Source: a bacterium
Lineage (GTDB): Bacteria; Auribacterota; UBA3054; JAAYZF01
NCBI GenBank assembly: GCA_012514975.1
Contig: JAAYZF010000080.1
Span: 1 to 40,065 of the forward strand
DNA length: 40,065 nt
Reading direction: 5' to 3'
How positions within the stretch are numbered: the stretch's first letter is position 1; every line of letters begins with the position of its first letter. This document shows positions 15,513 through 23,005 of the stretch, piece by piece. The notes beneath the pieces are model-generated. The model did not search any database. It was given only the letters and a program-made list of their open reading frames with translations, and was not told the origin of the DNA. A program made the translations under genes and the position numbers.

Positions 15513-16937
15513 TCAGCGAGCCGTCGCCGCGCTGTGGTAACCGGCGTTCTTGTACCCGGTATCCGCCTTCGGGCCAAAGCCGAGTTCAGCCACTCGAATG
15601 CGGAACTGCGTGACGATGGCGGCATGCTGCCTGTCGTTGATCGCGTTGCGCAACTCGCCCGGGTCGCGTTCGAGATCGAAGAGCACTTCAGGAACATCCT
15701 CGCCGTAATACTGGTATTTCAGCGCGCCCCACTTGATCATGAGGTTCACACCGCCAAACTGCGTGACGGCCTCATCGCGCCACGCCACGTCGCCGCCTCT
15801 CAGCAACGGCACAAGAGAGCGGCTGTCCAGCCCCGCCGGAATGGGCAGCCCGGCCAGGTCGCACAGCGTGGCAAACAGGTCGCACGAACTTACATTGCGC
15901 GACACGACGCGCCCGCCGTCGAACCCGCGCGGCCAGCGGATGATGAGGGGCACGCGGGCGCTGCCCTCGAAGAATTTCTGCTTTTCCCAGATCGCGTGCT
16001 CGCCCAGCATCTCGCCATGGTCGGTCGTGTATACAATGATCCAGTCATCAAGATCCTGGCCGGCAGCCTCAAGGCGGGAAAGGATGCGGCCATAGCGCCG
16101 GTCGCATGCCTCGATGTTCGCATAGTACGCCGCGGTGGCGCGACGGACTTCGCGTTCAGTCACGTCGCCGTCAGGGCCGATGCTGACGATTCCCGGCATG
16201 AAGGGCGATTTGCCCAGCCAGGGATGGTCGAACCGCGCCTGGTTGATGAACGGCCGCACGCGCGGCAGATAGTACTCGAACAATTCCTCCTGCGCCAGGT
16301 ACGGATAATGCGGGTTGCTCAGCCCGAGGTAGAGAACATGGGGACAATGGCCCTGCGGCCTGTCATAGTACGGGTCCGTGAAATACTCGCGGATGGCGTG
16401 CTCCATTCCTGTCGTGGCGTACTCGTCCCACACTTCTGTATGGGGCCCAACGCCGACGCCCGCGCGTCTGATTTCCTTGGCGTCCGACCATTTGCCCTCA
16501 CGCTCCGGGCCGGGCGTGCAGCGGTCGAACTCGGCCTGCACTCGCCCGTCGATGAACCGTGACTCATGGATCAACATGTCGTCCATGCCGATGCGGCGGC
16601 GCCAGCCCTGCATCTGGTCCGCGCCCATGTGATGGAGCTTGCCGCACGCGGTGGTGATGTACGCGTGCTGCGAGAACACGCGCGGCCACGTCATGTAGCC
16701 TGGCGCAAGATCATCGCCATAGCGTTCGCAACGGCACGTGCGCGGCAGTTGGCCGGACATCATAGCCTGGCGGCCGGGCACACAGATCGGCGAAGCGCAG
16801 TACGCATTGCTGAAAACGACGCCCGTCGACGCGAGACGGTCAAGCACGGGCGTGCGTACAATGGCATTGCCCGCGAACCCGGCAACATCAGCGCGGTGCT
16901 CGTCGGACATCAGGAAAAGGATGTGTGGTCGTTTCAC
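15513..16937 (-). CDS. Formylglycine-dependent sulfatase, cytoplasmic type
   Basis: The 474-residue protein belongs to the alkaline-phosphatase-like sulfatase (S1) superfamily. It opens with MKRPHILFLMSDEHRAD, where the Asp is a metal ligand. It carries the sulfatase signature Cys52-Val-Pro-Gly-Arg56 (C-x-P-x-R), whose Cys would be converted to formylglycine. It also has GKLHHMG, with the expected Lys and His, and YTTDHGEMLGEH near residue 308. Length and motif order match choline-sulfatase/arylsulfatase-like enzymes; the substrate cannot be named. There is no signal peptide, so it would act in the cytoplasm unless exported otherwise. The start is GTG with GGGAGA about 7 nt upstream. It is transcribed alone, divergent from the flavodoxin-like gene. 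No sulfatase-maturating enzyme is in the window. Confidence 0.93.
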   Translation of the reverse strand: MKRPHILFLMSDEHRADVAGFAGNAIVRTPVLDRLASTGVVFSNAYCASPICVPGRQAMMSGQLPRTCRCERYGDDLAPGYMTWPRVFSQHAYITTACGKLHHMGADQMQGWRRRIGMDDMLIHESRFIDGRVQAEFDRCTPGPEREGKWSDAKEIRRAGVGVGPHTEVWDEYATTGMEHAIREYFTDPYYDRPQGHCPHVLYLGLSNPHYPYLAQEELFEYYLPRVRPFINQARFDHPWLGKSPFMPGIVSIGPDGDVTEREVRRATAAYYANIEACDRRYGRILSRLEAAGQDLDDWIIVYTTDHGEMLGEHAIWEKQKFFEGSARVPLIIRWPRGFDGGRVVSRNVSSCDLFATLCDLAGLPIPAGLDSRSLVPLLRGGDVAWRDEAVTQFGGVNLMIKWGALKYQYYGEDVPEVLFDLERDPGELRNAINDRQHAAIVTQFRIRVAELGFGPKADTGYKNAGYHSAATAR

Positions 16938-16992
16938 TGTTTCTCTCCCGCCTCACGCACAACGGAATTGAGCGGAGGCCTTATACGCACAT

Positions 16993-17001
16993 AGTATAGC
17001 A
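16993..17001 (-). promoter_or_regulatory. Probable extended -10 promoter of the sulfatase gene
   Basis: Minus-strand TGCTATACT forms an extended -10 about 55 nt upstream of the GTG start. No good -35 is seen at 17 nt. The rest of the 337-bp divergent gap contains the flavodoxin promoter and a short CCGTGCCAT duplication near 17097-17115. Confidence 0.55.
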
Positions 17002-17137
17002 GAAACCGAAACAGCCGGATGAACTTTCTTCTGCCTCGGCACACGTCTGATCCTTCTGTTCGACACGATTTCGTATGTGTCGTAGCCGTTCGCTCCGTGC
17101 CATCCGTGCCATCCGTGTACGGAGCCCGCTGTGCGCT

Positions 17138-17166
17138 TTGACTTCATGGTGCGACTGTGCTACAAT
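17138..17166 (+). promoter_or_regulatory. Sigma70-type promoter of the flavodoxin-like gene
   Basis: TTGACT, a 17-nt spacer and TACAAT. The predicted leader to the ATG at 17275 is about 100 nt. Confidence 0.8.
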
Positions 17167-17274
17167 TGGGTGGCGGACCCGGCAGGCGTTCCCTGCGCAC
17201 GCCTCGATTGATCGGCGATCCCGGCGAAAAGAAGTCCGGCCCGCACCTCGTAATCATCCCGACCCGGAGACACC

Positions 17275-17736
17275 ATGAAACGGATCCTCATCGTCTACCA
17301 CTCGCAGGAGAAAGGCAACACGAAGCGCATGGCGGAGCTCGTCGCGCAAGGCTGCCGGAAACAGCCCGGCATCGACGTCGAGCTCGTGAATGTCAACGAG
17401 AAACGCGTTGACATGGATGCGGCGGAGAAAGCCGATGCGTACGCACTGGGCAGCCCCGATTACTTCACGCTCATGGCCGGCGGCCTGAAGCAGTTCTTCG
17501 ATGACATCATGCTGGCAAGCTGGCACAAGAAGCAGACACTCGGCAAACCGTACGTCGCATTCCTCACGCACGGCGGCGGCGGCGGCGCGATCAAAAGCAT
17601 CGACAAGCTCGCCGATGCATGCAAGCTCGTGAGAGTGGCGGACAACGTCGTCTGCAAAGGCGCGCCGGAGAAGCCCGCGGACGTGAAGTGCGCCATCGCG
17701 CTCGGCGAAGCGCTCGCCGCGCACGTCGCGCGGTAG
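17275..17736 (+). CDS. Flavodoxin-like / FMN-binding protein
   Basis: The 153-residue protein has a flavodoxin fold pattern: strand MKRILIVYHS, phosphate-binding loop SQEKGNTKRMAE for FMN, LGSPDYFTLMAGGLKQFFDD as the second flavin-contacting loop, and THGGGGGA as the third. It resembles short flavodoxin-family proteins and NAD(P)H:quinone-type reductases that pass electrons in the cytoplasm; the partner is unknown. GGAG lies about 6 nt before the ATG. The next gene starts 47 nt after the stop with only a weak GC hairpin between, so the two are probably co-transcribed. Confidence 0.85.
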   Translation: MKRILIVYHSQEKGNTKRMAELVAQGCRKQPGIDVELVNVNEKRVDMDAAEKADAYALGSPDYFTLMAGGLKQFFDDIMLASWHKKQTLGKPYVAFLTHGGGGGAIKSIDKLADACKLVRVADNVVCKGAPEKPADVKCAIALGEALAAHVAR

Positions 17737-17783
17737 ACGCCGCACGGCGTGCGGCGCGCGGATAACAGCATGGATGCACCTTG

Positions 17784-18863
17784 ATGACGAACGAACTCAT
17801 GATTCTGATTGTCGAGGCGATGTCGGTGTACTTCCTCGTGCTCTGGGCGCATTCGCTCAGAAGCCGGTTCGGCCTTGCCCATTTCTACGCGCTGATCGGC
17901 GGGCTGACGGCGATCATGTCTTGGGTGACGGACGCGGGGGTGAAAGTCGAGGTGGCCGGGATCACGTTCATGGTCGGCTCGACGGTGTTCTACACCTCGC
18001 TGCTGCTCGCGGTGTTTGTGGTCTACGTGTTTGACGGGCCGCGCGCCACGCGGATTGCCATCTCGACCGTCGCGGGCGTGTCGGCGATGGTGCCGTTGAT
18101 CGCCGTGGCCCTGCATTTCCAGATGAAGCTCGCGGGCCATTCGGAACTGGGCTTCGTGCCGACACCCAGCCTGCGGATCAATGCGGCGTCCGTGCTGGCA
18201 ACGGTGGCCGACCTCGTGTTCCTGGGCATGGCGTGGGAATTTCTCGGCAAGCCAAAGCTGCGGCTGCAGCTCTGGCTCCGCGCCTATCTCACCCTGCTCG
18301 GCGTCATGTGGCTCGACGTCTTCCTGTTCGCCACCGGCGCCTTCATCGGCGCGCCCGACTACCTGGGGATCATGAAGGGCACGCTGCTCACGCGGCTCAT
18401 CGTTTCGGCGTTCGCCTGCCCGTTCCTCTACCTCTACCTCGAGTGGCAGAACAAGGTGAAGGGCATCATCATCGAGAACAGGCCCGTCCTCTCCATCCTC
18501 AAGGAAGTCGCCGAAGTCCGCCTCGAGCTCTCGCTCGCCCAGCAGGAAATCGAACGCAGGAAGAAGGCCGAACGCGAGAAGGAGGAGCTGATCAGGAAAC
18601 TCGAGAAGACAATCGCGCGCGTCAAACGCCTCGAAGGCCTCCTCCCTGTCTGCTCAGGCTGCAAACGCATCCGCCTGGACGCGGAAGACCCGGACACGCC
18701 CCCCCGCTGGGTCACCCTCGAAGAATATGTCCGGGATGAAACCACCGTTACCTTCTCGCACGGCATGTGCATCGAGTGCGCGCGACGGATGTTCCCGGAA
18801 ATAAGCGAGGAGGACCTCGCGGACGCCGAACGCCGGAGCCGCGGCCGGTGGCGCAAGACCTGA
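17784..18863 (+). CDS. 7-TM membrane protein with coiled coil and CxxC...CxxC tail
   Basis: The ATG at 17784 is preferred over the TTG one codon earlier. About seven hydrophobic segments fill residues 5-225, in the style of VUT/7TM membrane modules. A charged coiled coil follows (residues ~230-280, rich in ERRKKAEREKEELIRKLEK). The C-terminus carries the motif LLPVCSGCKRIR ... FSHGMCIECARRMFPE. This tail is known from many PAS/GAF/GGDEF and other sensor proteins, where two CxxC pairs suggest metal or redox binding. No kinase, GGDEF or other output domain follows, so it may be a sensor working through a partner. It probably shares a transcript with the flavodoxin-like gene upstream. Confidence 0.75.
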   Translation: MTNELMILIVEAMSVYFLVLWAHSLRSRFGLAHFYALIGGLTAIMSWVTDAGVKVEVAGITFMVGSTVFYTSLLLAVFVVYVFDGPRATRIAISTVAGVSAMVPLIAVALHFQMKLAGHSELGFVPTPSLRINAASVLATVADLVFLGMAWEFLGKPKLRLQLWLRAYLTLLGVMWLDVFLFATGAFIGAPDYLGIMKGTLLTRLIVSAFACPFLYLYLEWQNKVKGIIIENRPVLSILKEVAEVRLELSLAQQEIERRKKAEREKEELIRKLEKTIARVKRLEGLLPVCSGCKRIRLDAEDPDTPPRWVTLEEYVRDETTVTFSHGMCIECARRMFPEISEEDLADAERRSRGRWRKT

Positions 18864-18907
18864 CACGCGCTGCATCTGCCTGCGACTGCATCCGGGACAT
18901 CAGGATA

Positions 18908-21115
18908 TCAGGCGCTGCGCGCACGGCGCCGGCCTGCCCCGCCAGCTAACAGGAACGCAAGCGCCGCCGCACCGCCCTCCGGCACGCCGATCACGGTGAT
19001 GGTGTCGCCCGCAATGTTCCCCACCGTGTTGCTGCCATACACATGAAAGACGTTGGTGAACGCCGGAAGAGCCACTGGCGCGGAAACCCACGACTGCGAG
19101 GCGGCGAACGAGACGCATTCACCGTTCGCCGCGTTCGATATCCACATCATTCCCGTCACGAACGCGTTGTTCGTGCCCGCGAGCACAAACGAAGGCGTCG
19201 TGTGCGCCTGCGCGATCTCGTTCGTGATGTCGACGAACGGCATGCCTGCCACGACGGGCGGCTCCTGCCGCATGGCGGGGTCGCCCAGCAGCGTCATGCC
19301 GAAATAGCACCAGCGATACGGCATGTCGCCCGTTGTCTCGACGCTGCCGATCAGTGCTTCCTTCGAGGCCTGGTTGGCGACCGCAAGGGCCGTGCAGCCG
19401 CCCGTAAGCAGGCCCTCGTAGAAATTGCGGAGGAACTCGCCGCTGTATCTCCATTCCTGCATTTCGTCATACCAGCCTTCGCGCGTATTGGCAAGCGTTG
19501 CCCATGCGGCTGCATCGTTGCGGACGACGAACGCCTCGCCGATGCAGTCCGGGCCGAACTGGTTGTCGAACGCGCCGACGTCGCATCCGGCGCTGTAGAA
19601 AAGGAACGGAGGCGCGTTGGTCAGGTAATCTATGTCGCCCTCGTAGAGGCGCATCGCGGTGGTCTCATCCGAATGGCCGTAATGGGCAATCATGCGCGGT
19701 GACGCATTGAGCGCGGCGATCGCGTTGACGAATGTCCATGTATCGTAGTAGTTTGGCCGGTCGTCGAGCCAGCTCACCGTGCTGTAGCTGCCGGTGAACG
19801 CGGGGAGCGTGGGGTCGAGCCCGTCGCCTCCCTGCGCGGCGCCGCCGAGGTACTCGGCGACGAACAGGGAGTTGACCGGAGGCTGGTTGCGCGTTGCCGC
19901 GTCAATCACCTTTGCCACGAATCGCGCGGCCTGCGCGGGCGTATCGACCGGCGCGCGGCCCACGCACACCTCCGCCAGCATGTCCACATCGCCGCCGCCG
20001 TCGCCATCGTCAGGCTCGCCATAGATGCCGTCGCCGTCGCCATCCCATGTGCCGTCAAGACACGCGAAGTAGAGATCACACGGCATCGCGTCGAATGTGA
20101 CGCCGCTGCACCGCGCATACGCCCCGCGCCATGGCACCACGCCGATGTCGCCGCCGAGCAGGACGTACCGGACGCCCCAGTTGGTGTACGCGTGACGAAT
20201 GTGGTTGCGCAGCTTGTCCGCCGCGTCAATCCCGTTGGTCGAGGAGACAACGTTCTCGATGGACGCGGTCAGCACGCTCAGCCCTTGCGCGGAGTGATAC
20301 GCGATCAGCGGCTGGAACGACACGAAAAGGTTGGTGCTCGTGACGAGCAGGTAGTCGTGTGTTGACGACGGTCCGAGGCCCTCGGGCGGCAGCTCGGCGC
20401 TGTATTCGTCGAGCATCTCCGGGTTGTCGACAAACGAAGGCAGCACGGCGGAAGCATGCCGGTCAACGCCATGCCGAGTTCCCGCGCGGTGCGCCGCGGC
20501 GCGGCGACCCGCCCCGCCCGCGACTGGCGCGCTCGATGCATCGTCACTCTCGACGCCGATTTCGACCCGCAGCACGGGCGTGAACGTCACGCGGCCCGAC
20601 GCCGGCATGTACTGCAGTGGGTAGACGCGCAGGACAGCGATTGCGTACCCCTCCATGTGCTGCACGGAAACAAGTTCCACCTGCGAGGCCGGATAGCTGC
20701 CTGGGGAGTTGTAGAGCGAGGCATCCGGCGTGGTGATGGAGCGCCCGGCGTCGGTGCGGCGCACCCGCAACGGAAGAGGATGACGCCCGTAGTCGATCTT
20801 CCACACGCCGTCAAGCGTTACGGGAGGCGAAACCGCATGCAGGGAAACGCCCGTGACGCGCATGCCGGGCGGCAGGAGGACGCGCAATGGCCTGAACGGC
20901 ATCAGCGGCTCGCCGGGCCGCTGGCGCACTGTGCATCCATCGAGTGCGACGCGCGAATACCCGGCGCCGGCCGCGGAGAACCGCGGTGAGTCAAACCGGC
21001 AGGTCAGTGATATCACCCGCTGCCCGCCGCCGGGCGCGGCATGAGCCGCGCGAGCCGCAAAGAACACGCACGCGCACACTGCCGCCGCAACCGCCTGTAT
21101 CCATCTGAACCGCAT
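18908..21115 (-). CDS. Gingipain-type (C25) cysteine peptidase with PEP-CTERM-like end
   Basis: A signal peptide ends near AARAAHA. An N-terminal propeptide-like beta region (to ~residue 215) is followed by a C25 catalytic domain: YLLVTSTNLF, IRHAYTNWGVRYVLLGGD, the catalytic-His region AHYGHSDETT (~478) and the catalytic-Cys region FYSAGCDVGAFD (~511). An acidic DGDGDG loop near residues 355-375 could bind calcium. After it comes an Ig-like module (FVDITNEIAQ...GSNTVGN) also found in the cupredoxin protein at 23006-25477. The end reads VIGVPEGG, a hydrophobic stretch and GRRRARSA, which resembles a PEP-CTERM sorting signal with Gly for the second Pro. It starts 30 nt after the lipoprotein stop, so the two form an operon; a Shine-Dalgarno is not obvious. 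It should be a secreted, anchored protease, but its substrate is unknown. Confidence 0.85.
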   Translation of the reverse strand: MRFRWIQAVAAAVCACVFFAARAAHAAPGGGQRVISLTCRFDSPRFSAAGAGYSRVALDGCTVRQRPGEPLMPFRPLRVLLPPGMRVTGVSLHAVSPPVTLDGVWKIDYGRHPLPLRVRRTDAGRSITTPDASLYNSPGSYPASQVELVSVQHMEGYAIAVLRVYPLQYMPASGRVTFTPVLRVEIGVESDDASSAPVAGGAGRRAAAHRAGTRHGVDRHASAVLPSFVDNPEMLDEYSAELPPEGLGPSSTHDYLLVTSTNLFVSFQPLIAYHSAQGLSVLTASIENVVSSTNGIDAADKLRNHIRHAYTNWGVRYVLLGGDIGVVPWRGAYARCSGVTFDAMPCDLYFACLDGTWDGDGDGIYGEPDDGDGGGDVDMLAEVCVGRAPVDTPAQAARFVAKVIDAATRNQPPVNSLFVAEYLGGAAQGGDGLDPTLPAFTGSYSTVSWLDDRPNYYDTWTFVNAIAALNASPRMIAHYGHSDETTAMRLYEGDIDYLTNAPPFLFYSAGCDVGAFDNQFGPDCIGEAFVVRNDAAAWATLANTREGWYDEMQEWRYSGEFLRNFYEGLLTGGCTALAVANQASKEALIGSVETTGDMPYRWCYFGMTLLGDPAMRQEPPVVAGMPFVDITNEIAQAHTTPSFVLAGTNNAFVTGMMWISNAANGECVSFAASQSWVSAPVALPAFTNVFHVYGSNTVGNIAGDTITVIGVPEGGAAALAFLLAGGAGRRRARSA

Positions 21116-21145
21116 TGACTGTTCTGGCGCCGGAGCCGGGAAAAC

Positions 21146-21766
21146 TCACTGCACCGTCAGGCCCTCGACGCGGAAATCACCGATGACGACGGTCACTTTG
21201 CTCCCGGATTTGACTTCCTTGGCCGGGTTGGCAAAGAGAACGAAATACACTTTGTCCGGCTTCAACTGCGTGGCAGACTGGCGGAGCGGCCCGATCTTCG
21301 GCGTGGTAGGCACACGCAACGTCGTCCCGCTCACGTGGTCAACAAGGTACGGCCTGTTCTCAGGAGAGCCGAGCGTGGCAGCCTTTGCCGGATCGAGAAC
21401 CCTGTAACGGAAATCGACAATGTAGCCCGCCTGTGACATGCGCAAGCTGTATATCTCGACTCCCCACTTGTCGCGGAGGACGGCATTCTGCTCAGCGGTC
21501 GCCGGGCTTGGAAATGCAGCAGCGGGAAGGACCGCCGGCGCGGCGGCAGCGGCTTCTGCCGCACCGGCCTCCCCTGCCGGCGGTGCGGCCTCGACCGGCC
21601 GCCACACCGTTTCCGGCGGAGAGCCGGCGGCGGCCGGCGCGGCGCTCCGCGTCGCGCATCCGGCGATGATGATCACCGTGGCCAGCGCTGCCACGAGGGC
21701 TGCCGTGCGGCGTTGCCGGCATGTCGCACCGGCATCCTGCCGGACGGAATGGTGTGTGATCTGCAT
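21146..21766 (-). CDS. Lipoprotein, conserved domain of unknown function
   Basis: The true start is the ATG at 21766 (MQITHHSVRQ), not the longer ORF: the promoter lies inside the longer ORF and GGGAG precedes this ATG. A hydrophobic segment ends in the lipobox IAGC, then an Ala/Pro-rich linker of about 60 residues. The ~110-residue C-terminal domain (WGVEIYSLRMS ... RPYLVDHVSGTTLRVP ... VIGDFRVEGLTVQ) looks like a conserved beta domain seen in PVC and proteobacterial lipoproteins; I recall no functional name for it. It is first in an operon with the C25 peptidase. Confidence 0.8.
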   Translation of the reverse strand: MQITHHSVRQDAGATCRQRRTAALVAALATVIIIAGCATRSAAPAAAGSPPETVWRPVEAAPPAGEAGAAEAAAAAPAVLPAAAFPSPATAEQNAVLRDKWGVEIYSLRMSQAGYIVDFRYRVLDPAKAATLGSPENRPYLVDHVSGTTLRVPTTPKIGPLRQSATQLKPDKVYFVLFANPAKEVKSGSKVTVVIGDFRVEGLTVQ

Positions 21767-21824
21767 GTGGGTGCTCCCGGTTCTGCGCGTCCCTGCCCGC
21801 CCGTTATCATGGTATTTACATACC

Positions 21825-21853
21825 AGTATACCCTTTCGACCGCGGGATGTCAA
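21825..21853 (-). promoter_or_regulatory. Sigma70-type promoter of the lipoprotein/C25 operon
   Basis: Minus-strand TTGACA (21853-21848), a 17-nt spacer and TATACT (21830-21825). The -35 and next bases (TTGACATCC) match those of the giant-gene promoter. The predicted leader is about 50 nt. Confidence 0.87.
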
Positions 21854-21854
21854 A

Positions 21855-21885
21855 CAAAGCCGTTGCGCGATGCGCAACGGCTTTG
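21855..21885 (-). terminator. 14-bp hairpin abutting the promoter; probable terminator
   Basis: CAAAGCCGTTGCGC and GCGCAACGGCTTTG form a perfect 14-bp stem with a 3-nt loop. On the minus strand it is followed by TTTG, whose bases run into the -35 box of the next promoter. It is well placed to stop transcription arriving from the oxidase operon (last gene 22056-22961). Its likeness to the hairpin at 12331-12366, which has no gene ending at it, leaves an operator role open. Confidence 0.7.
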
Positions 21886-21978
21886 CGATGACAACGCGGA
21901 TGCGACCCTTGTCCCGGCCGGCTCTCCTGGGCGCTGCGCAACACGTTCAGGGCATCACCCCGCGACATGTCTCAACGG

Positions 21979-22008
21979 TTGATGGCAGACCTCGAGGCCT
22001 GCCATCAA
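21979..22008 (-). terminator. Hairpin 48 nt after the last oxidase-operon gene
   Basis: TTGATGGCAG and CTGCCATCAA form a perfect 10-bp stem around ACCTCGAGGC, itself nearly self-complementary. It follows the stop codon at 22056 on the minus strand. No T-tract follows, so it may stabilise the 3' end or act together with the hairpin at 21855. Confidence 0.6.
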
Positions 22009-22055
22009 CTGTCTATCCCGTGCCCGGCCTTCCATCCCAACTTCCACCCTTGCCT

Positions 22056-22961
22056 CTACAATGCCCTGCGCAGCATGCTTGCCACAGGCGCCAGCAGCAT
22101 CGCACCGGTTGCCAGCGGCTCAGGCACCGGCACGACCACCGGATACTCAGCGCTCACCGGCAGGCCCGGCCTCGGCGTGTTCGCATCCTTCACCCGCGCC
22201 CGGAGGTAGAGCTGCCGCGGGAACGGGCCGGGCACTTCACCCGTGAACGTCCCGTCCGGATTGACCGTCGCCTGGAGCGTCTGCCACGTGTTGCTCGCCT
22301 GGTCACGGTACTCGACCAGGAGGATCGAGCCGGGCAGCTCGTTGTTCCCCGCGCCAACCGCCACCGTGCCCGCAATGGTCGCGTTGACCGTCTGCGTCGG
22401 CGGCGGCGCGATGAACGGGATGCTATAGGCCGGGTTGACGCTCGACACCACCGGGTCGGCCGACCATTGATACACGTCCACCGCGTTGTTCAACGCGCGG
22501 CCAGCCGTTGCGCCGAGCGTGTCTCCGTAATAGGCGCTCAGCGGGATCGCCGTGCTGGAGAACGTGCGCAGCCAGCCCATGCGCGTCGCGTCGGAAGAGC
22601 CGATTGTGCCGCTCACCTGCCCGGCCTTGAGGATGGGAAACGCGACGCCGGCGTCGTCATCGCCCATCCTGCACGTGCCGACCTGGTATTCCTGCACACC
22701 TGGGGGAAGGTAGTTCGTGTACGCATCTCCCGAGGTCGCCCAGCCCCAGTTTGTCGGTGCGGCAAGGTCGTCGGCGCCGGCCGTGCCCGAGATGCATTTC
22801 TGGACATACAGCCCAGTCGGCGCGGGCGTCAGGTCTTTCATGCGCACCAAATGCTGGTCCGTGCCCAGTTCATCGGTGACATAGAACGCCTTGGTGGCGG
22901 CCGGGGCAAGGCCGGCGATCAGGCAGACACAACACACAGCGGCAAGCGTTTTGCTTTTCAT
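22056..22961 (-). CDS. PEP-CTERM surface protein, last gene of the oxidase operon (D)
   Basis: The start is Met55 of the track entry (MKSKTLAAVCC), which has AGGGAGAG 4-5 nt upstream and a signal peptide ending near APAATKA. The 301-residue secreted protein has no domain I can name: its first two-thirds contain short Gly/Thr-rich beta phrases, and residues ~205-280 look like a small beta domain (GTVAVGAGNNELPGSILLVEY). It ends with VVPVPEP, a hydrophobic segment and LRRAL, a canonical PEP-CTERM signal for exosortase-type processing. It lies 44 nt after gene C, so it is likely part of that operon. A surface-anchoring or accessory role in the oxidase complex is inferred from position only. Confidence 0.75.
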   Translation of the reverse strand: MKSKTLAAVCCVCLIAGLAPAATKAFYVTDELGTDQHLVRMKDLTPAPTGLYVQKCISGTAGADDLAAPTNWGWATSGDAYTNYLPPGVQEYQVGTCRMGDDDAGVAFPILKAGQVSGTIGSSDATRMGWLRTFSSTAIPLSAYYGDTLGATAGRALNNAVDVYQWSADPVVSSVNPAYSIPFIAPPPTQTVNATIAGTVAVGAGNNELPGSILLVEYRDQASNTWQTLQATVNPDGTFTGEVPGPFPRQLYLRARVKDANTPRPGLPVSAEYPVVVPVPEPLATGAMLLAPVASMLRRAL

Positions 22962-23005
22962 CGTACTCTCCCTTTGATGGATAGACATCGTTATGTTCAT
23001 TGCGG

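Noticed and set aside
21767-21877. N-terminal extension of the lipoprotein gene
   Set aside because: The -35/-10 promoter sits inside the extension, and the signal sequence with lipobox starts from the internal ATG.
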